From: Vibrio anguillarum
Lineage (GTDB): Bacteria > Pseudomonadota > Gammaproteobacteria > Enterobacterales > Vibrionaceae
Length of the DNA stretch: 64,000 nt
Direction: 5' to 3'
NCBI RefSeq assembly: GCF_001989995.2
Contig: NZ_JAHGUP010000008.1
Span: 51,664 to 115,663, forward strand
Below are positions 18,306 through 27,814 of the stretch, one piece after another. The notes below the pieces were generated by a model. The model did no database searches, had not been told where the DNA came from, and saw only the letters and a program-made list of their open reading frames with translations. Position 1 is the stretch's first letter. The number at the start of each line of letters is the position of its first letter. A program made the translations under genes and the position numbers.

Positions 18306-19085
18306 ATGAACGTAATCAAATATCTGCGTACTATTCTACCTATGTGGTTAATCAGTGTGTTGGCATCATCACCTGCTTATCCCGCTAGTCTTGAAACACT
18401 AACGTATTATACAGAGGCCTACCCCCCTTTTAATTTTATGAATCAGGGCAAAATCACTGGAATTTCGGTTGATTTACTTCAAGAAGCCGCTACATTCTCA
18501 GGGCATGAGGTGTTATTGAGCCAAATCGTATTGCAACCGTGGGCTCGTTCTTACCGCTCTGCCATCTTGAAAAAAGACGGGGTACTTTTCTCAACAACAA
18601 GGACGTCACATAGAGAAGAGTTATTTCATTGGGTAGGTCCAATTGATGAGATTAAAGTGGCGGTAATTGCTCGTAAAGGTAGTAATATCAAACTTGGAGA
18701 GCCTTTAGAAATTACCTCTTATAAAATTGGGGTAATAAAAGACGATGTCGGTGAACAGATGCTATTGCAGTATGGTGTCCCAAGAGATTCCATGCAAGAA
18801 GCGACCGATGTCACTATGCTTGCAGAGCAGTTAGTGAAAAAACGTATTGATTTGATCGCTTACGATGATCGCTCAGCTCATTGGTGGATAAAGCAAGCAG
18901 GGTATGTACCCGATCAATTTGAAACGATTTATGTGTTAAAGCAGGGATTACTTTACTATGCTTTTAACAAAAATGTAGACCAAGCCCTACTAGACGATTT
19001 ACAAATGGGTATTGATAAAGTAAAGAACACAGTTAATGAAGACGGTGTTAATCGATATCAAGCCATATTAAACAAATACCAATAA
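18306..19085 (+). CDS. periplasmic solute-binding protein, SBP_bac_3 type
   Basis: 259 residues, signal peptide about 1-26 (ending ...SSPAYPA). The body has the family-3 solute-binding hallmark YTEAYPPFNFMNQGKITGISVDL, then the second lobe (YKIGVIKDDVGEQML and DLIAYDDRSAHWWI). The ribosome site AGGAGAGAGG is strong. No permease or ATPase gene is nearby, so it may feed ligand information to the adjacent sensor kinase or to chemotaxis rather than transport. CheV follows by about 20 bases. Confidence 0.8.
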   Translation: MNVIKYLRTILPMWLISVLASSPAYPASLETLTYYTEAYPPFNFMNQGKITGISVDLLQEAATFSGHEVLLSQIVLQPWARSYRSAILKKDGVLFSTTRTSHREELFHWVGPIDEIKVAVIARKGSNIKLGEPLEITSYKIGVIKDDVGEQMLLQYGVPRDSMQEATDVTMLAEQLVKKRIDLIAYDDRSAHWWIKQAGYVPDQFETIYVLKQGLLYYAFNKNVDQALLDDLQMGIDKVKNTVNEDGVNRYQAILNKYQ

Positions 19086-19109
19086 CCATTCTGAAGATTA
19101 GTGACCAGT

Positions 19110-20084
19110 ATGAGCAACCCAAGTAGTACAATTTTGACAGAGAGTGGTACCAACGAACTTGAGATTATCGAGTTTCATTTAGAAAAGGTACTGCCAGATG
19201 GACGCACGAAAACCTGCTATTACGGCATTAACGTTGCGAAAGTTAGGGAAGTGATACAAGTTCCTGATACCACTGATTATCCTAATGCTCAGCCGCATAT
19301 GATCGGTGTGTTTTCATCACGTGATGTACTGACGCCGTTAGTTGATCTTGCCGGTTGGCTTGGTGTGCCTACTAATCCAAGCCTTGATCGAAAGTTTGTT
19401 ATCGTGACGGATTTTAACCGTATGACCAATGGCTTTTTGATTGACAGCATTAGTCGTATTCACCGCATTTCTTGGAACGATGTTGAATCGCCGAGTCAGT
19501 TTTTAGAAGCGGGTGAGCAAGATTGCGTCGTGGCGGTTGTTCGCAAAGACGGCAACCTGATCATGATTTTGGATTTTGAGAAAATCATCGCTGACATCAA
19601 CCCTGAATTGAGTATGGAAAAATACGATGTCACGGTGGACAGATCGGTCGACCTCAACCAAAAAATGATCAGCAAACGTAATGCGAAAACCATCATGGTG
19701 GTGGATGATTCGGCGTTTATCCGAAGCTTAATACAAGATACATTAAGCTCTGCAGGCTACAACATTATTGCGTGTAAAGACGGTGGTGAAGCCTATGAGA
19801 AATTGATGGAAATTGAAAAAGTAGCCAAGTCCGAAAACGTACCCGTGACAGAGTTAGTGAATGCGATCGTAACGGATGTAGAAATGCCGCGCATGGATGG
19901 TATGCACTTGTTGAAGCGCTTGCGTGACAGCGAAACTTATAAAACAACGCCGATAGTGATGTTCTCCTCGATCATGAGTGATGATAACCGAGCAAAAGCA
20001 TTAGCACTGGGTGCTGATGATACCTTGACCAAACCCGAAATTGGCAAAATGGTCACCCTGATGGATAAGTATGTGTTTGCTTGA
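19110..20084 (+). CDS. cheV: chemotaxis coupling protein CheV
   Basis: About 324 residues. A CheW-like coupling domain (about residues 15-165) is joined to a receiver domain (about 195-324) with phosphoacceptor Asp in VTDVEMPRMDG. This is the CheV architecture; it links chemoreceptors to CheA and allows adaptation by phosphorylation. ATG at 19110 or GTG at 19101 could start it; neither has a strong ribosome site. It follows the binding protein by 24 bp and ends at a strong terminator, so a signalling operon is possible. Confidence 0.88.
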   Translation: MSNPSSTILTESGTNELEIIEFHLEKVLPDGRTKTCYYGINVAKVREVIQVPDTTDYPNAQPHMIGVFSSRDVLTPLVDLAGWLGVPTNPSLDRKFVIVTDFNRMTNGFLIDSISRIHRISWNDVESPSQFLEAGEQDCVVAVVRKDGNLIMILDFEKIIADINPELSMEKYDVTVDRSVDLNQKMISKRNAKTIMVVDDSAFIRSLIQDTLSSAGYNIIACKDGGEAYEKLMEIEKVAKSENVPVTELVNAIVTDVEMPRMDGMHLLKRLRDSETYKTTPIVMFSSIMSDDNRAKALALGADDTLTKPEIGKMVTLMDKYVFA

Positions 20085-20117
20085 TGTTAGAGTTGCCTAT
20101 CTTTAGTCAGTAAAGGA

Positions 20118-20140
20118 GAGCCTCATATGAGGCTCTTTTT
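20118..20140 (+). terminator. rho-independent terminator of cheV
   Basis: GAGCCTCA (20118-20125) and TGAGGCTC (20128-20135), with the central AT making a near-perfect palindrome, followed by TTTTT. It is 33 bases after the cheV stop. Confidence 0.88.
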
Positions 20141-20244
20141 ACTTATCACCAGCCACATCTTTTATTTGCAATCGAATACCACCGCACATAAACCAATCAA
20201 AGGGGCTATAGTTTAGATAGGAAAATATTTTGGAGGTAGGCAGT

Positions 20245-21063
20245 ATGAAGCGAACAAGTAATATGCGAATTACTATGCTGATTTTCTTGGGTTCTATTGC
20301 TTTACACACCCAAGTATTTGCATCAGAAATGTCGTTAACCTTACATTTGCCAACACTACAAAATAATACTCATGTTTATTATCATGAGTTATTGCAAAAA
20401 TCGCTTGAGGAGCAGGGGGTTAAGGTTAATATAATTATTACGCCGGATCATGTACCTCAAAAACGAATTAGTAAAATGGTTGAAAATAATCAATTATCAC
20501 TGATGTGGTTTTTACAAACTCAAGAACGAGATGAGCGTTATGCGGGCATAAATGTTCCATTGACCAAAGGACTGATTGGTAAACGTATTTTGTTGATTCC
20601 ACCTCAATTACAACGAACGTTTGATACTATTCATTCGCTTAATGATTTACAAAAAGCGGGATTAACCGCTGGGTTAGGCGTTAATTGGTATGATGTTGAG
20701 GTCTGGCGCAATAATAGCTTAAAAGTGTATCAACAAGACGGTGAATGGCGAAATCTCTATCAAAAACTATCTGCAGAAGGGCCGATTCACTATTTTCCAA
20801 GAGGTATGAATGAAATTTCCGATGAAGCTAAATCACTTCCGTATCTGGCCATTGAACAGCGCTTGATATTGCAATATCAAAGCGATTTCATTTTTTATCT
20901 TAGCCAAGAAACAGAACGCTACCAGCCGATCATTGATCGCGCTCTACGCAAAGCTCAAAACAGTGGCTTAATGGATAAATTGATTGAAAAACATTGGGGT
21001 AACAGTTTAGAAGCACTGCACCCTGAAAGTCGTACCATCATTCATTTAGATATCCCTCAATAG
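20245..21063 (+). CDS. secreted periplasmic binding-protein-like protein
   Basis: 272 residues with a signal peptide (about 1-26, ending ...QVFA). The rest resembles a family-3 solute-binding fold (LQNNTHVYYHELLQKSLEEQGV, then FPRGMNEISDEA, and the late helix SGLMDKLIEKHWG), but conservation is loose and I cannot name the ligand. ATG at 20245 has GGAGG 8 bases upstream. It stands alone after the cheV terminator, with no transporter genes. A role as a sensory input or an orphan receptor is inference. Confidence 0.65.
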   Translation: MKRTSNMRITMLIFLGSIALHTQVFASEMSLTLHLPTLQNNTHVYYHELLQKSLEEQGVKVNIIITPDHVPQKRISKMVENNQLSLMWFLQTQERDERYAGINVPLTKGLIGKRILLIPPQLQRTFDTIHSLNDLQKAGLTAGLGVNWYDVEVWRNNSLKVYQQDGEWRNLYQKLSAEGPIHYFPRGMNEISDEAKSLPYLAIEQRLILQYQSDFIFYLSQETERYQPIIDRALRKAQNSGLMDKLIEKHWGNSLEALHPESRTIIHLDIPQ

Positions 21064-21453
21064 GCTATTTTTAGGTTCAATACTTGGCTATTTTTTTATG
21101 TTCAGGACTTAGCTATGGGACTAAGATCAAACTCTATTAGATTGGTCAAAATGTAATATTCTTTCACACTTTATCATTCCTCATTCTACGCTTTGTCTTT
21201 CCGATCACGTTTTTATCTTGCTCTCTCTGCTTTCCTTTCATCTCATTTACCCTGAGCGTGAGTGAACTCTGTGTTTTTCTTCTCCTCCCTTGGCTCTACG
21301 CCCTGAGAGCAAAATGGCAAGGGGGAGGTAATTGGCAGTGTCAAAATTATAACGTTAGCTTAGGTAGATATAGGCATATGTCTACTGATTTATAGGTTTT
21401 CTGCCAGCAGTGAGAGCAGGACGAGCACTAACGTTATAAAACGGATTACAACA
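21064..21453. other. 390-bp upstream region of the amylopullulanase gene
   Basis: No ORF. The first 60 bases contain a direct repeat of GGCTATTTTT. Further on, T-rich sequence is interrupted by MalT-like motifs around 21282-21328. The region after 21330 leads to the start codon with no strong ribosome site visible. The length suits a regulated promoter. Confidence 0.4.
21282..21328. promoter_or_regulatory. possible MalT boxes
   Basis: GGGAGGAG on the minus strand (21282-21289) and GGGGGAGG on the plus strand (21321-21328) face each other, and each is close to the MalT box GGGGATGAGG or its GGAKGA core. Pullulanase genes in enterobacteria are MalT targets. The matches are short, so this is tentative. 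Confidence 0.3.
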
Positions 21454-24400
21454 ATGAAAACAAACCTAACGAGAATGACTTTAGCGTTTGCTTCAATTGG
21501 TATGCTAGCGGGTTGTAATGACTCGTTAGACGTTCAAGTCATGGATGGGTATTTAACCAATGCCCAAGTTTGGCTGGATGTGAACGGCAATCGTCAATTT
21601 GAACAAAACGAACCTCAAGCGTATACCGACCAAAAAGGTATCGCAAAAATTAACGTGGCGGGGCTGCGTGGTGACGTCAAAAATTATTATCTGATGGCTT
21701 CTGTCATCAAGGGAAAAACCGTTGACCAAGATATTCCCACCGTCAAAGCGGCGCGCAATTATTTAATGATGGCGCCAGCAAATTATCCAGTGATCAGCCC
21801 TTTTACGACTTACCTCAGCGTGCAGATGCAAAATGGTAAGCGAGAGAGTAAAGCATTGGCTGAGCTGAAAAAGGCGCTGCGTATTCCAACTCTGGATGTC
21901 AAAGCGGATTATGTCGATAACCACATCTTGGTTGCTCAATCTGCTAAAGCGCTAGCGCAACTGCTACCTGCTACTATCGATGACTCCAGCTTGCCTGAAT
22001 TGGCCAATACCTTGAAAAAAGCCAGTAAACGGTTTGGCGATGAGATCAAAAAAGCACAGCGAGAAAAGAGCGATATTCGCGATAAAACACTGATGCTTGA
22101 AAATGGTGAGCCTGTTATTGGCTTTGATAGCGATAGAGATGGCGTAGCCGATTTGATTGACCACTTTCCTTACGACATCCAAGAGAGTATTGACTCCGAT
22201 AATGATGGCATTGGCGATCACGCAGACCTAGACGATGACAACGATGGCTGGCCTGATGAAACTGAATTGCGATTAGGGACAGATCCTTATGACGCCTTAA
22301 GCTTTGTTGCCGATCTCGATGGCGATGGCATTGCGGATGTCGAAGATGATGATATTGATGGTGATGGGTGGAGCAACGCCGATGAAGCGCGTTTAGGAAC
22401 GGACGCCAATGATGTTTCAAGCGTTCCTGCTGATCTTGATAGTGACGGTATTGCCGATAGCGAAGATGACGATATTGATGGTGACGGTGTGATCAACGCG
22501 CAGGATGTATTCCCACGAGATCGCTTAGAAAGCCTTGATACCAATAACGATGGGCTAGGGGATTTTGCCTCAAGCGACGATGACGGTGATGGCATCCCCG
22601 ACAGCATTGATCCACAACCGAAACAGGCGGATAACTCGACAACCGAGCCGACCCCAACTTATCAAGAAGCGATTATTTACTACCTGCGTGATGACAATAA
22701 TTATGACGGCTGGGGACTACACCTTTGGAACAACGGTAGCTGTGATTCTGTTTCTGAATCTGCGCTTAATGGCGTGGATTGGGGAAATCCTTACTTAGCC
22801 TCAGAAATCGACCCGATTTATGGAGCGATATATCGCATTCCACTTAAAGCAGAACATGGCAACTGCATGAATTTTATTGTGCACAGTGGCAATGATAAAG
22901 CGCTGGGCGGCGATGATTTAGTGCTGGATTTTGTCAAAGGCAATACGCTTTATACGCGCCACGGTAGTGCGGTGTTGAACTACTCTCCGAATGATCAAAT
23001 TCAAGTTGCCATTGAGGGCGCAGCTGCACATTGGCTTGCGGTAAATCAACTGGCGTGGTTCGATCACAGCGAAGCGGCAAGCTATGAGCTTTGGAGCCGC
23101 GCGCAAGGCAATGGTGATATCGCCCATCCTGAACAATTCATTCATTACCCATTAGCCTTGTCAGGCGTGACAAATAATGCGCATTTCCCACATTTAGCCG
23201 GTCGTACCGCCTTCACATTGGATGTGAGCAATGAACAAGCTAAAGCGCTGTTGAAAACTCAGCTACTGACAGTGGCGAGAGATGCTGAAGGTAAAGTACT
23301 GGTTGCAACAAAAGTACAGATCCCAGGAATAGTCGATAATCTTTACACGGCGGGCAGCGATGATGCTGATGAAGTGAAACTTGGCGCTTGGATAGACGGT
23401 GATAGCGCGCATTTTGCGCTATGGGCTCCGACCGCGCAGCAAGTGGAGTTGTATCTGTATGATCAAGATAAAACCCTTCGCAGTACCTCCCCTCAGCTGA
23501 TGGTTGAAGATCCCAACACCGGAGTTTGGCACTATCAAGGTGAGCGCTCGCTGAAAAACAGTTTCTATCGTTACCGCGTGCAGGCCTACCATCCTAAAAC
23601 GGCGCAACTTGAATGGATGATGACGACCGACCCGTATTCGCAATCGCTCAGCACATCCAGCCTTTATTCTCAATTGGTGGATTTAACCGCAGCAGAGTCA
23701 AAACCGGACGATTGGGATACTCAAATTATTCCTGAACTGAGTCATCCTGAAGATAACATTCTTTATGAAGTACACATTCGTGACTTCAGCAACAGTGATA
23801 GCAAAGGAACAGCGGAATACAACGGTAAGTACCTTGCCTTCTTGGAAGAAGAACGTGACAGTGTTGCGCACCTGAAAAGTTTAAAACAAGCGGGGTTAAC
23901 CACCATTCACTTACTGCCAAGCTATGATTTAGCGTCGGTTCCGGAAGATGAGCAAAAGCGGGTCGATCTTAATGATACGGTCGCAAAACTGTGTGGTATT
24001 AACCCGCAAGCGTCGCTCTGTTCTGATGGCACGTCGATGAGCGCGACCATACTTTCTCTGTTGGAAAAAACCGACCCGAATACACCGCAAGCACAGGCAT
24101 TACTTGCGAATGTGCGGCCGCTTGACAGCTTCAACTGGGGTTATGATCCATTCCATTACAGCGCGCCAGAAGGCAGTTATGCAGTGCAAAGTGATGGTGT
24201 GTCACGGATGAAAGAGTACCGCCAAATGGTGCAAAAACTGCATCAGCTTGGTTTTCGAGTCGTGCAAGATGTGGTCTACAACCATACCTACTCGTCAGGT
24301 TTGTATGACAAATCAGTACTGGATAAAACCGTGCCCGGTTATTACCACCGCTTGAACCCCATCACAGGTGCGGTTGAAAATTCTAGCTGCTGTGACAATA

Positions 24401-27400
24401 CCGCTTCAGAAAACCGTATGTTCGAGAAACTGGTGGCCGATAGCGTCACGATGTGGGCGCAAGATTACAAAATCGACGGTTTCCGTTTCGATCTTATGGG
24501 ACACTTGATGAAATCAAGCATGCTCAAGATTTATGAGGCGGCGAAAACGGTTGATCCTGACACTTGGTTCTATGGTGAAGGCTGGAACTTTGGTGAAGTC
24601 GCCAACGGTGCCAGAGGTGAAAATGCCACGCAATGGCCAATGGCTGGAACGGGAATAGGGACTTATAACGATCGCTTACGTGACGGTGTGCGTGGCGGTG
24701 GTCCATTTGATAGCGGTGAGGCGTTATTAACCACCCCAGGTTTTGCCAATGCCGGTGATCGTTTTAGTGATGATCTGAAATCGAAAATGGACCTAATTCG
24801 CTATGGCATGGCTGGCAATTTACAAGCCTATCCATTGCAAACCGCCAGCGGCATGACAGTACTTGGCCGTGATTTCCAATACGGTGGTCAAGGCGCGGCC
24901 TATACACTTGACCCACAAGAGTCGATTAACTACGTCTCTAAACACGACAATCAAACCCTGTGGGACTTCAACCAATATAAAGCAAAAGCAGAAACCAGCT
25001 CAGCGGATCGAGCGCGCATGCAGATCATTGGTCTTGCGCCAGTAATGCTTGGGCAAGGTGTTCCTTTCTTCCATATGGGGTCAGAACTACTTCGCTCAAA
25101 ATCGATGGCGCGCGACAGTTACGACAGTGGTGATTGGTACAACCGTGTTGACTTTAGCAAGCAGACCAACAACTGGAATGTCGGCTTGCCAAGAGCAGAT
25201 AAAGATCAGGCCAACTGGAGTGCGATTCAAAGTGTGATAGCCAACCCCAATACGGTGGCTTCCGCGCAAGATATCGCATGGACAGACAATGCCTTCAAAG
25301 CCTTGCTGGCGATTCGTGCGCAAACACCGTTGCTTAAGCTAATCTCTGAGCAAGAAGTGTTAAATCGTGTTCGTTTCCATAATCCGGGGCCAAATGCGCA
25401 GCCTGGCATGATTGTTATGTCGGTTAATGATGGTGTTTCAGCCGGAACGGATCTCGACCCTAACGTTGAGGCCATTGTTGTCGCCATCAACGCCAATAGC
25501 GTTGAGCAAAGTGTGGTTATTCCGAACGCGCAGCGCTTTGAATTACATCCTGTTTTACGCACAGCACAAGATGTGCGCGTCAAAGAGAGCCAGTTTAACA
25601 ATGGCCGCTTTACCGTTCCAGCCTTAACGGCGGCAGTGTTTGTGATGCCGCAGCAGGGCGAGCAGGGTGCCGGCTTAAGCATTGATGCGCCACCAATTGA
25701 TGTTGCACCTTATGGTTCAACCACGGTGTACGTGCGTGGTTCGATGAACGGTTGGGGAGTTTCAAATCCATTATCCTATCAGCAAAATGGTCTCTACACG
25801 TTTGAAGGTTATCTGACTCCCGGAGTGTATGAATTCAAAATTGCTTCTGAAGATTGGAGCACACTAAACCTGGGTTTTGGTGGCTTTAGTATCGCTAGCG
25901 GTTCCGCTACATTGGAAAATGCAGGAAATGGCAATATCAAGCTTACCGTAACAGAGCAAGGTGTTTGGAAGTTCACACTGGATGCATCCAACACATCGCA
26001 ACTGGTGGTTGGCGTTGTGGATACGGGTGTTGACTACGCGTGTTATCAAGACAATAACCCCGCTTGTGATTTGCGAATTTATCAAGTGATGGTGGAATCC
26101 TTTGTTGATGGAGATTCAAACGCTGATTACGGCGTTGGTTACGGCAACTCGCACCACCGTGGTGATTTGCAAGGCATCATCAATAGCTTGGATTATATTG
26201 CTAGCTTGAACGTTAATGCGTTGTGGTTAACGCCAGTATTTGATTCCTGTGCGGGTCAAAATGGCGATGATAAGCTTGACGCTACTGGCTATTTTGCGTG
26301 TGATTATTTCAACGTAGATCCTAACTTTGGCAGCAACGCTAAGCTAAAAGAGCTGATCGATCGTGCGCATGACAAAGGGCTGTACGTGTTATTGGATGGC
26401 GTATTTGGTCACACAAGCTCTGTTGGCGTGAAAGCGTCACCGAGCGGCAAGTTGCCTCAGCTTCATGACGGGGAAAGTGGTTATCCGGGCAAGTTGGTCA
26501 CTTATCCTAGCCAAGCGAGTGAGGCATTTTTCACTGAAGTTGCCAGCTACTGGATCCGTGAGTTTGGCATTGATGGCTGGCGTTTAGACCAAGCGTATCA
26601 AGTCCCGCTTAAGAGTTGGCGTTCGCTGCGCGCGGCGGTTGAACAAGCATCGCAAGATAACCTCAATGCAGGGAAATCATGGGGTACATTAGGCTATATG
26701 GTCGGTGAAGTGTGGCAAGGGGCTGATGACATTACCCTAACTGCGTATGGCAGTGATGCAAACCCAGCGCTCTCCTCAGCCTTCAACTTTCCTTTACGCT
26801 ATGGTGTGATGCAAGCATTAGCAGTGGAAGAATCTGGCGCAAGCGGCAATGCTCTGAGTCTAGAAGCCAGTTGGAATAACCGAGCGAAATCGCCTTATCA
26901 CGCCATGCCAAATCTAATGTTAGGTAATCATGATTTGGTTCGTTTTGGTGACCTGATCCAACGAGGTAATTTAGGCGATTATTATGCGCGACATCTTGCC
27001 GCGTTCAGTTTTCTTGCTGCTTATTCTGGGCCAATCACGCTTTACTATGGTGAAGAGATTGGGGATGAAGTCGAAAACTTTGCAGCGCAAGTGACACAAA
27101 ATTGTGCTGCCGTTGGTTTGTGTGATGATCACGTTGCTCGTTCTAGTGGCAAAGTAGATGGTTCAAGCTTATCACCACAACAGCAAGCGCTGAAAAACAG
27201 CGTCAGTCAATTAATGCGACTGCGCAGCCAATACCCGTCCCTGGCTAAAGGGGAGCGGCGTAATGTGTGGATTGACGAGAGTTTGTACGCGGATCTCAAA
27301 GTGTACGGTGATGAGCAGATCCTCTATGTGCTGAACACCAGCACTGCGGAGCGGAGATTATCTCTTGATATGGGAAGCGTAAAAGCTGCGACTCAATTGA

Positions 27401-27495
27401 AGGATTTAATGACTGAAGAGACGATCGCCACGCAAATCGGTACAACGACAATCATCGTTCCGGCTTTAACTGGTCGCTTACTTCGACTGGATTAA
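21454..27495 (+). CDS. amylopullulanase: lipoprotein with two GH13 catalytic domains
   Basis: 2013 residues. Lipoprotein signal with lipobox LAGC (Cys21). A series of thrombospondin type 3-like calcium repeats (DxDxDG, about 225-385) precedes a CBM41/PUD starch-binding domain (about 405-515), a further beta domain, a CBM48-like module (about 640-745) and a pullulanase-type GH13 domain with YNWGYDP-like NWGYDPFHY near 894, nucleophile D1013 (RFDLMGH), acid/base E1042 (GEGWNFGE) and D1165 (KHDNQ). After a linker starch-binding-like domain (about 1420-1520) comes a second GH13 domain with D1712 (GWRLDQ), E1752 (GEVW) and D1827 (GNHD). It should cleave both alpha-1,6 and alpha-1,4 bonds of starch or glycogen at the cell surface, as PulA-type lipoproteins do. 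Confidence 0.9.
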   Translation: MKTNLTRMTLAFASIGMLAGCNDSLDVQVMDGYLTNAQVWLDVNGNRQFEQNEPQAYTDQKGIAKINVAGLRGDVKNYYLMASVIKGKTVDQDIPTVKAARNYLMMAPANYPVISPFTTYLSVQMQNGKRESKALAELKKALRIPTLDVKADYVDNHILVAQSAKALAQLLPATIDDSSLPELANTLKKASKRFGDEIKKAQREKSDIRDKTLMLENGEPVIGFDSDRDGVADLIDHFPYDIQESIDSDNDGIGDHADLDDDNDGWPDETELRLGTDPYDALSFVADLDGDGIADVEDDDIDGDGWSNADEARLGTDANDVSSVPADLDSDGIADSEDDDIDGDGVINAQDVFPRDRLESLDTNNDGLGDFASSDDDGDGIPDSIDPQPKQADNSTTEPTPTYQEAIIYYLRDDNNYDGWGLHLWNNGSCDSVSESALNGVDWGNPYLASEIDPIYGAIYRIPLKAEHGNCMNFIVHSGNDKALGGDDLVLDFVKGNTLYTRHGSAVLNYSPNDQIQVAIEGAAAHWLAVNQLAWFDHSEAASYELWSRAQGNGDIAHPEQFIHYPLALSGVTNNAHFPHLAGRTAFTLDVSNEQAKALLKTQLLTVARDAEGKVLVATKVQIPGIVDNLYTAGSDDADEVKLGAWIDGDSAHFALWAPTAQQVELYLYDQDKTLRSTSPQLMVEDPNTGVWHYQGERSLKNSFYRYRVQAYHPKTAQLEWMMTTDPYSQSLSTSSLYSQLVDLTAAESKPDDWDTQIIPELSHPEDNILYEVHIRDFSNSDSKGTAEYNGKYLAFLEEERDSVAHLKSLKQAGLTTIHLLPSYDLASVPEDEQKRVDLNDTVAKLCGINPQASLCSDGTSMSATILSLLEKTDPNTPQAQALLANVRPLDSFNWGYDPFHYSAPEGSYAVQSDGVSRMKEYRQMVQKLHQLGFRVVQDVVYNHTYSSGLYDKSVLDKTVPGYYHRLNPITGAVENSSCCDNTASENRMFEKLVADSVTMWAQDYKIDGFRFDLMGHLMKSSMLKIYEAAKTVDPDTWFYGEGWNFGEVANGARGENATQWPMAGTGIGTYNDRLRDGVRGGGPFDSGEALLTTPGFANAGDRFSDDLKSKMDLIRYGMAGNLQAYPLQTASGMTVLGRDFQYGGQGAAYTLDPQESINYVSKHDNQTLWDFNQYKAKAETSSADRARMQIIGLAPVMLGQGVPFFHMGSELLRSKSMARDSYDSGDWYNRVDFSKQTNNWNVGLPRADKDQANWSAIQSVIANPNTVASAQDIAWTDNAFKALLAIRAQTPLLKLISEQEVLNRVRFHNPGPNAQPGMIVMSVNDGVSAGTDLDPNVEAIVVAINANSVEQSVVIPNAQRFELHPVLRTAQDVRVKESQFNNGRFTVPALTAAVFVMPQQGEQGAGLSIDAPPIDVAPYGSTTVYVRGSMNGWGVSNPLSYQQNGLYTFEGYLTPGVYEFKIASEDWSTLNLGFGGFSIASGSATLENAGNGNIKLTVTEQGVWKFTLDASNTSQLVVGVVDTGVDYACYQDNNPACDLRIYQVMVESFVDGDSNADYGVGYGNSHHRGDLQGIINSLDYIASLNVNALWLTPVFDSCAGQNGDDKLDATGYFACDYFNVDPNFGSNAKLKELIDRAHDKGLYVLLDGVFGHTSSVGVKASPSGKLPQLHDGESGYPGKLVTYPSQASEAFFTEVASYWIREFGIDGWRLDQAYQVPLKSWRSLRAAVEQASQDNLNAGKSWGTLGYMVGEVWQGADDITLTAYGSDANPALSSAFNFPLRYGVMQALAVEESGASGNALSLEASWNNRAKSPYHAMPNLMLGNHDLVRFGDLIQRGNLGDYYARHLAAFSFLAAYSGPITLYYGEEIGDEVENFAAQVTQNCAAVGLCDDHVARSSGKVDGSSLSPQQQALKNSVSQLMRLRSQYPSLAKGERRNVWIDESLYADLKVYGDEQILYVLNTSTAERRLSLDMGSVKAATQLKDLMTEETIATQIGTTTIIVPALTGRLLRLD

Positions 27496-27509
27496 TCGTT
27501 AAAGCAATA

Positions 27510-27534
27510 AAAGCTCGCTACGGCGAGCTTTTTC
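27510..27534 (+). terminator. rho-independent terminator of the amylopullulanase gene
   Basis: AAGCTCGC (27511-27518) and GCGAGCTT (27523-27530) with loop TACG, followed by TTT. It lies 15 bases after the stop. Confidence 0.85.
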
Positions 27535-27814
27535 CTTCTCTACTTTTTCCTACTAAGACTCTCATTAATGAGCCTCTCGTTTGGTCATTGTCCATTGACA
27601 GAAAACACAAGTTGCGACATTTCACTCATTGGCGTAGCTTATCAACCTGAATGGCACTCTGGTACACATTCTAGATTCAGCTTACAAGAGAGCCTGCTGC
27701 CATGTGGATTAGGTCACCCTCTTCAACAAATCCATAGTAATAAACTGGCCTTTGGGCGGTACTTCGTTTATTAATTAGCGAGTTAGCTAATTACTTCAAC
27801 ATGGTTTTTATCGT
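27535..27814. other. intergenic region between the amylopullulanase and DUF2726 genes
   Basis: About 280 bases. An open frame at 27568-27774 lacks a ribosome site, family features and neighbours to support it. I see no repeat or clear regulatory motif. Confidence 0.4.

Noticed and set aside
22115..22607. Minus-strand frames over the calcium repeats
   Set aside because: They mirror the Asp-rich repeat codons and give low-complexity His/Ser peptides.
25227..25682. 151-residue minus-strand frame inside the amylopullulanase gene
   Set aside because: Shadow of a long coding region with intact GH13 motifs on the plus strand.
27568..27774. 68-residue open frame after the amylopullulanase terminator
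   Set aside because: No ribosome site, no recognisable composition or family, and it starts just after a terminator with no promoter signal.
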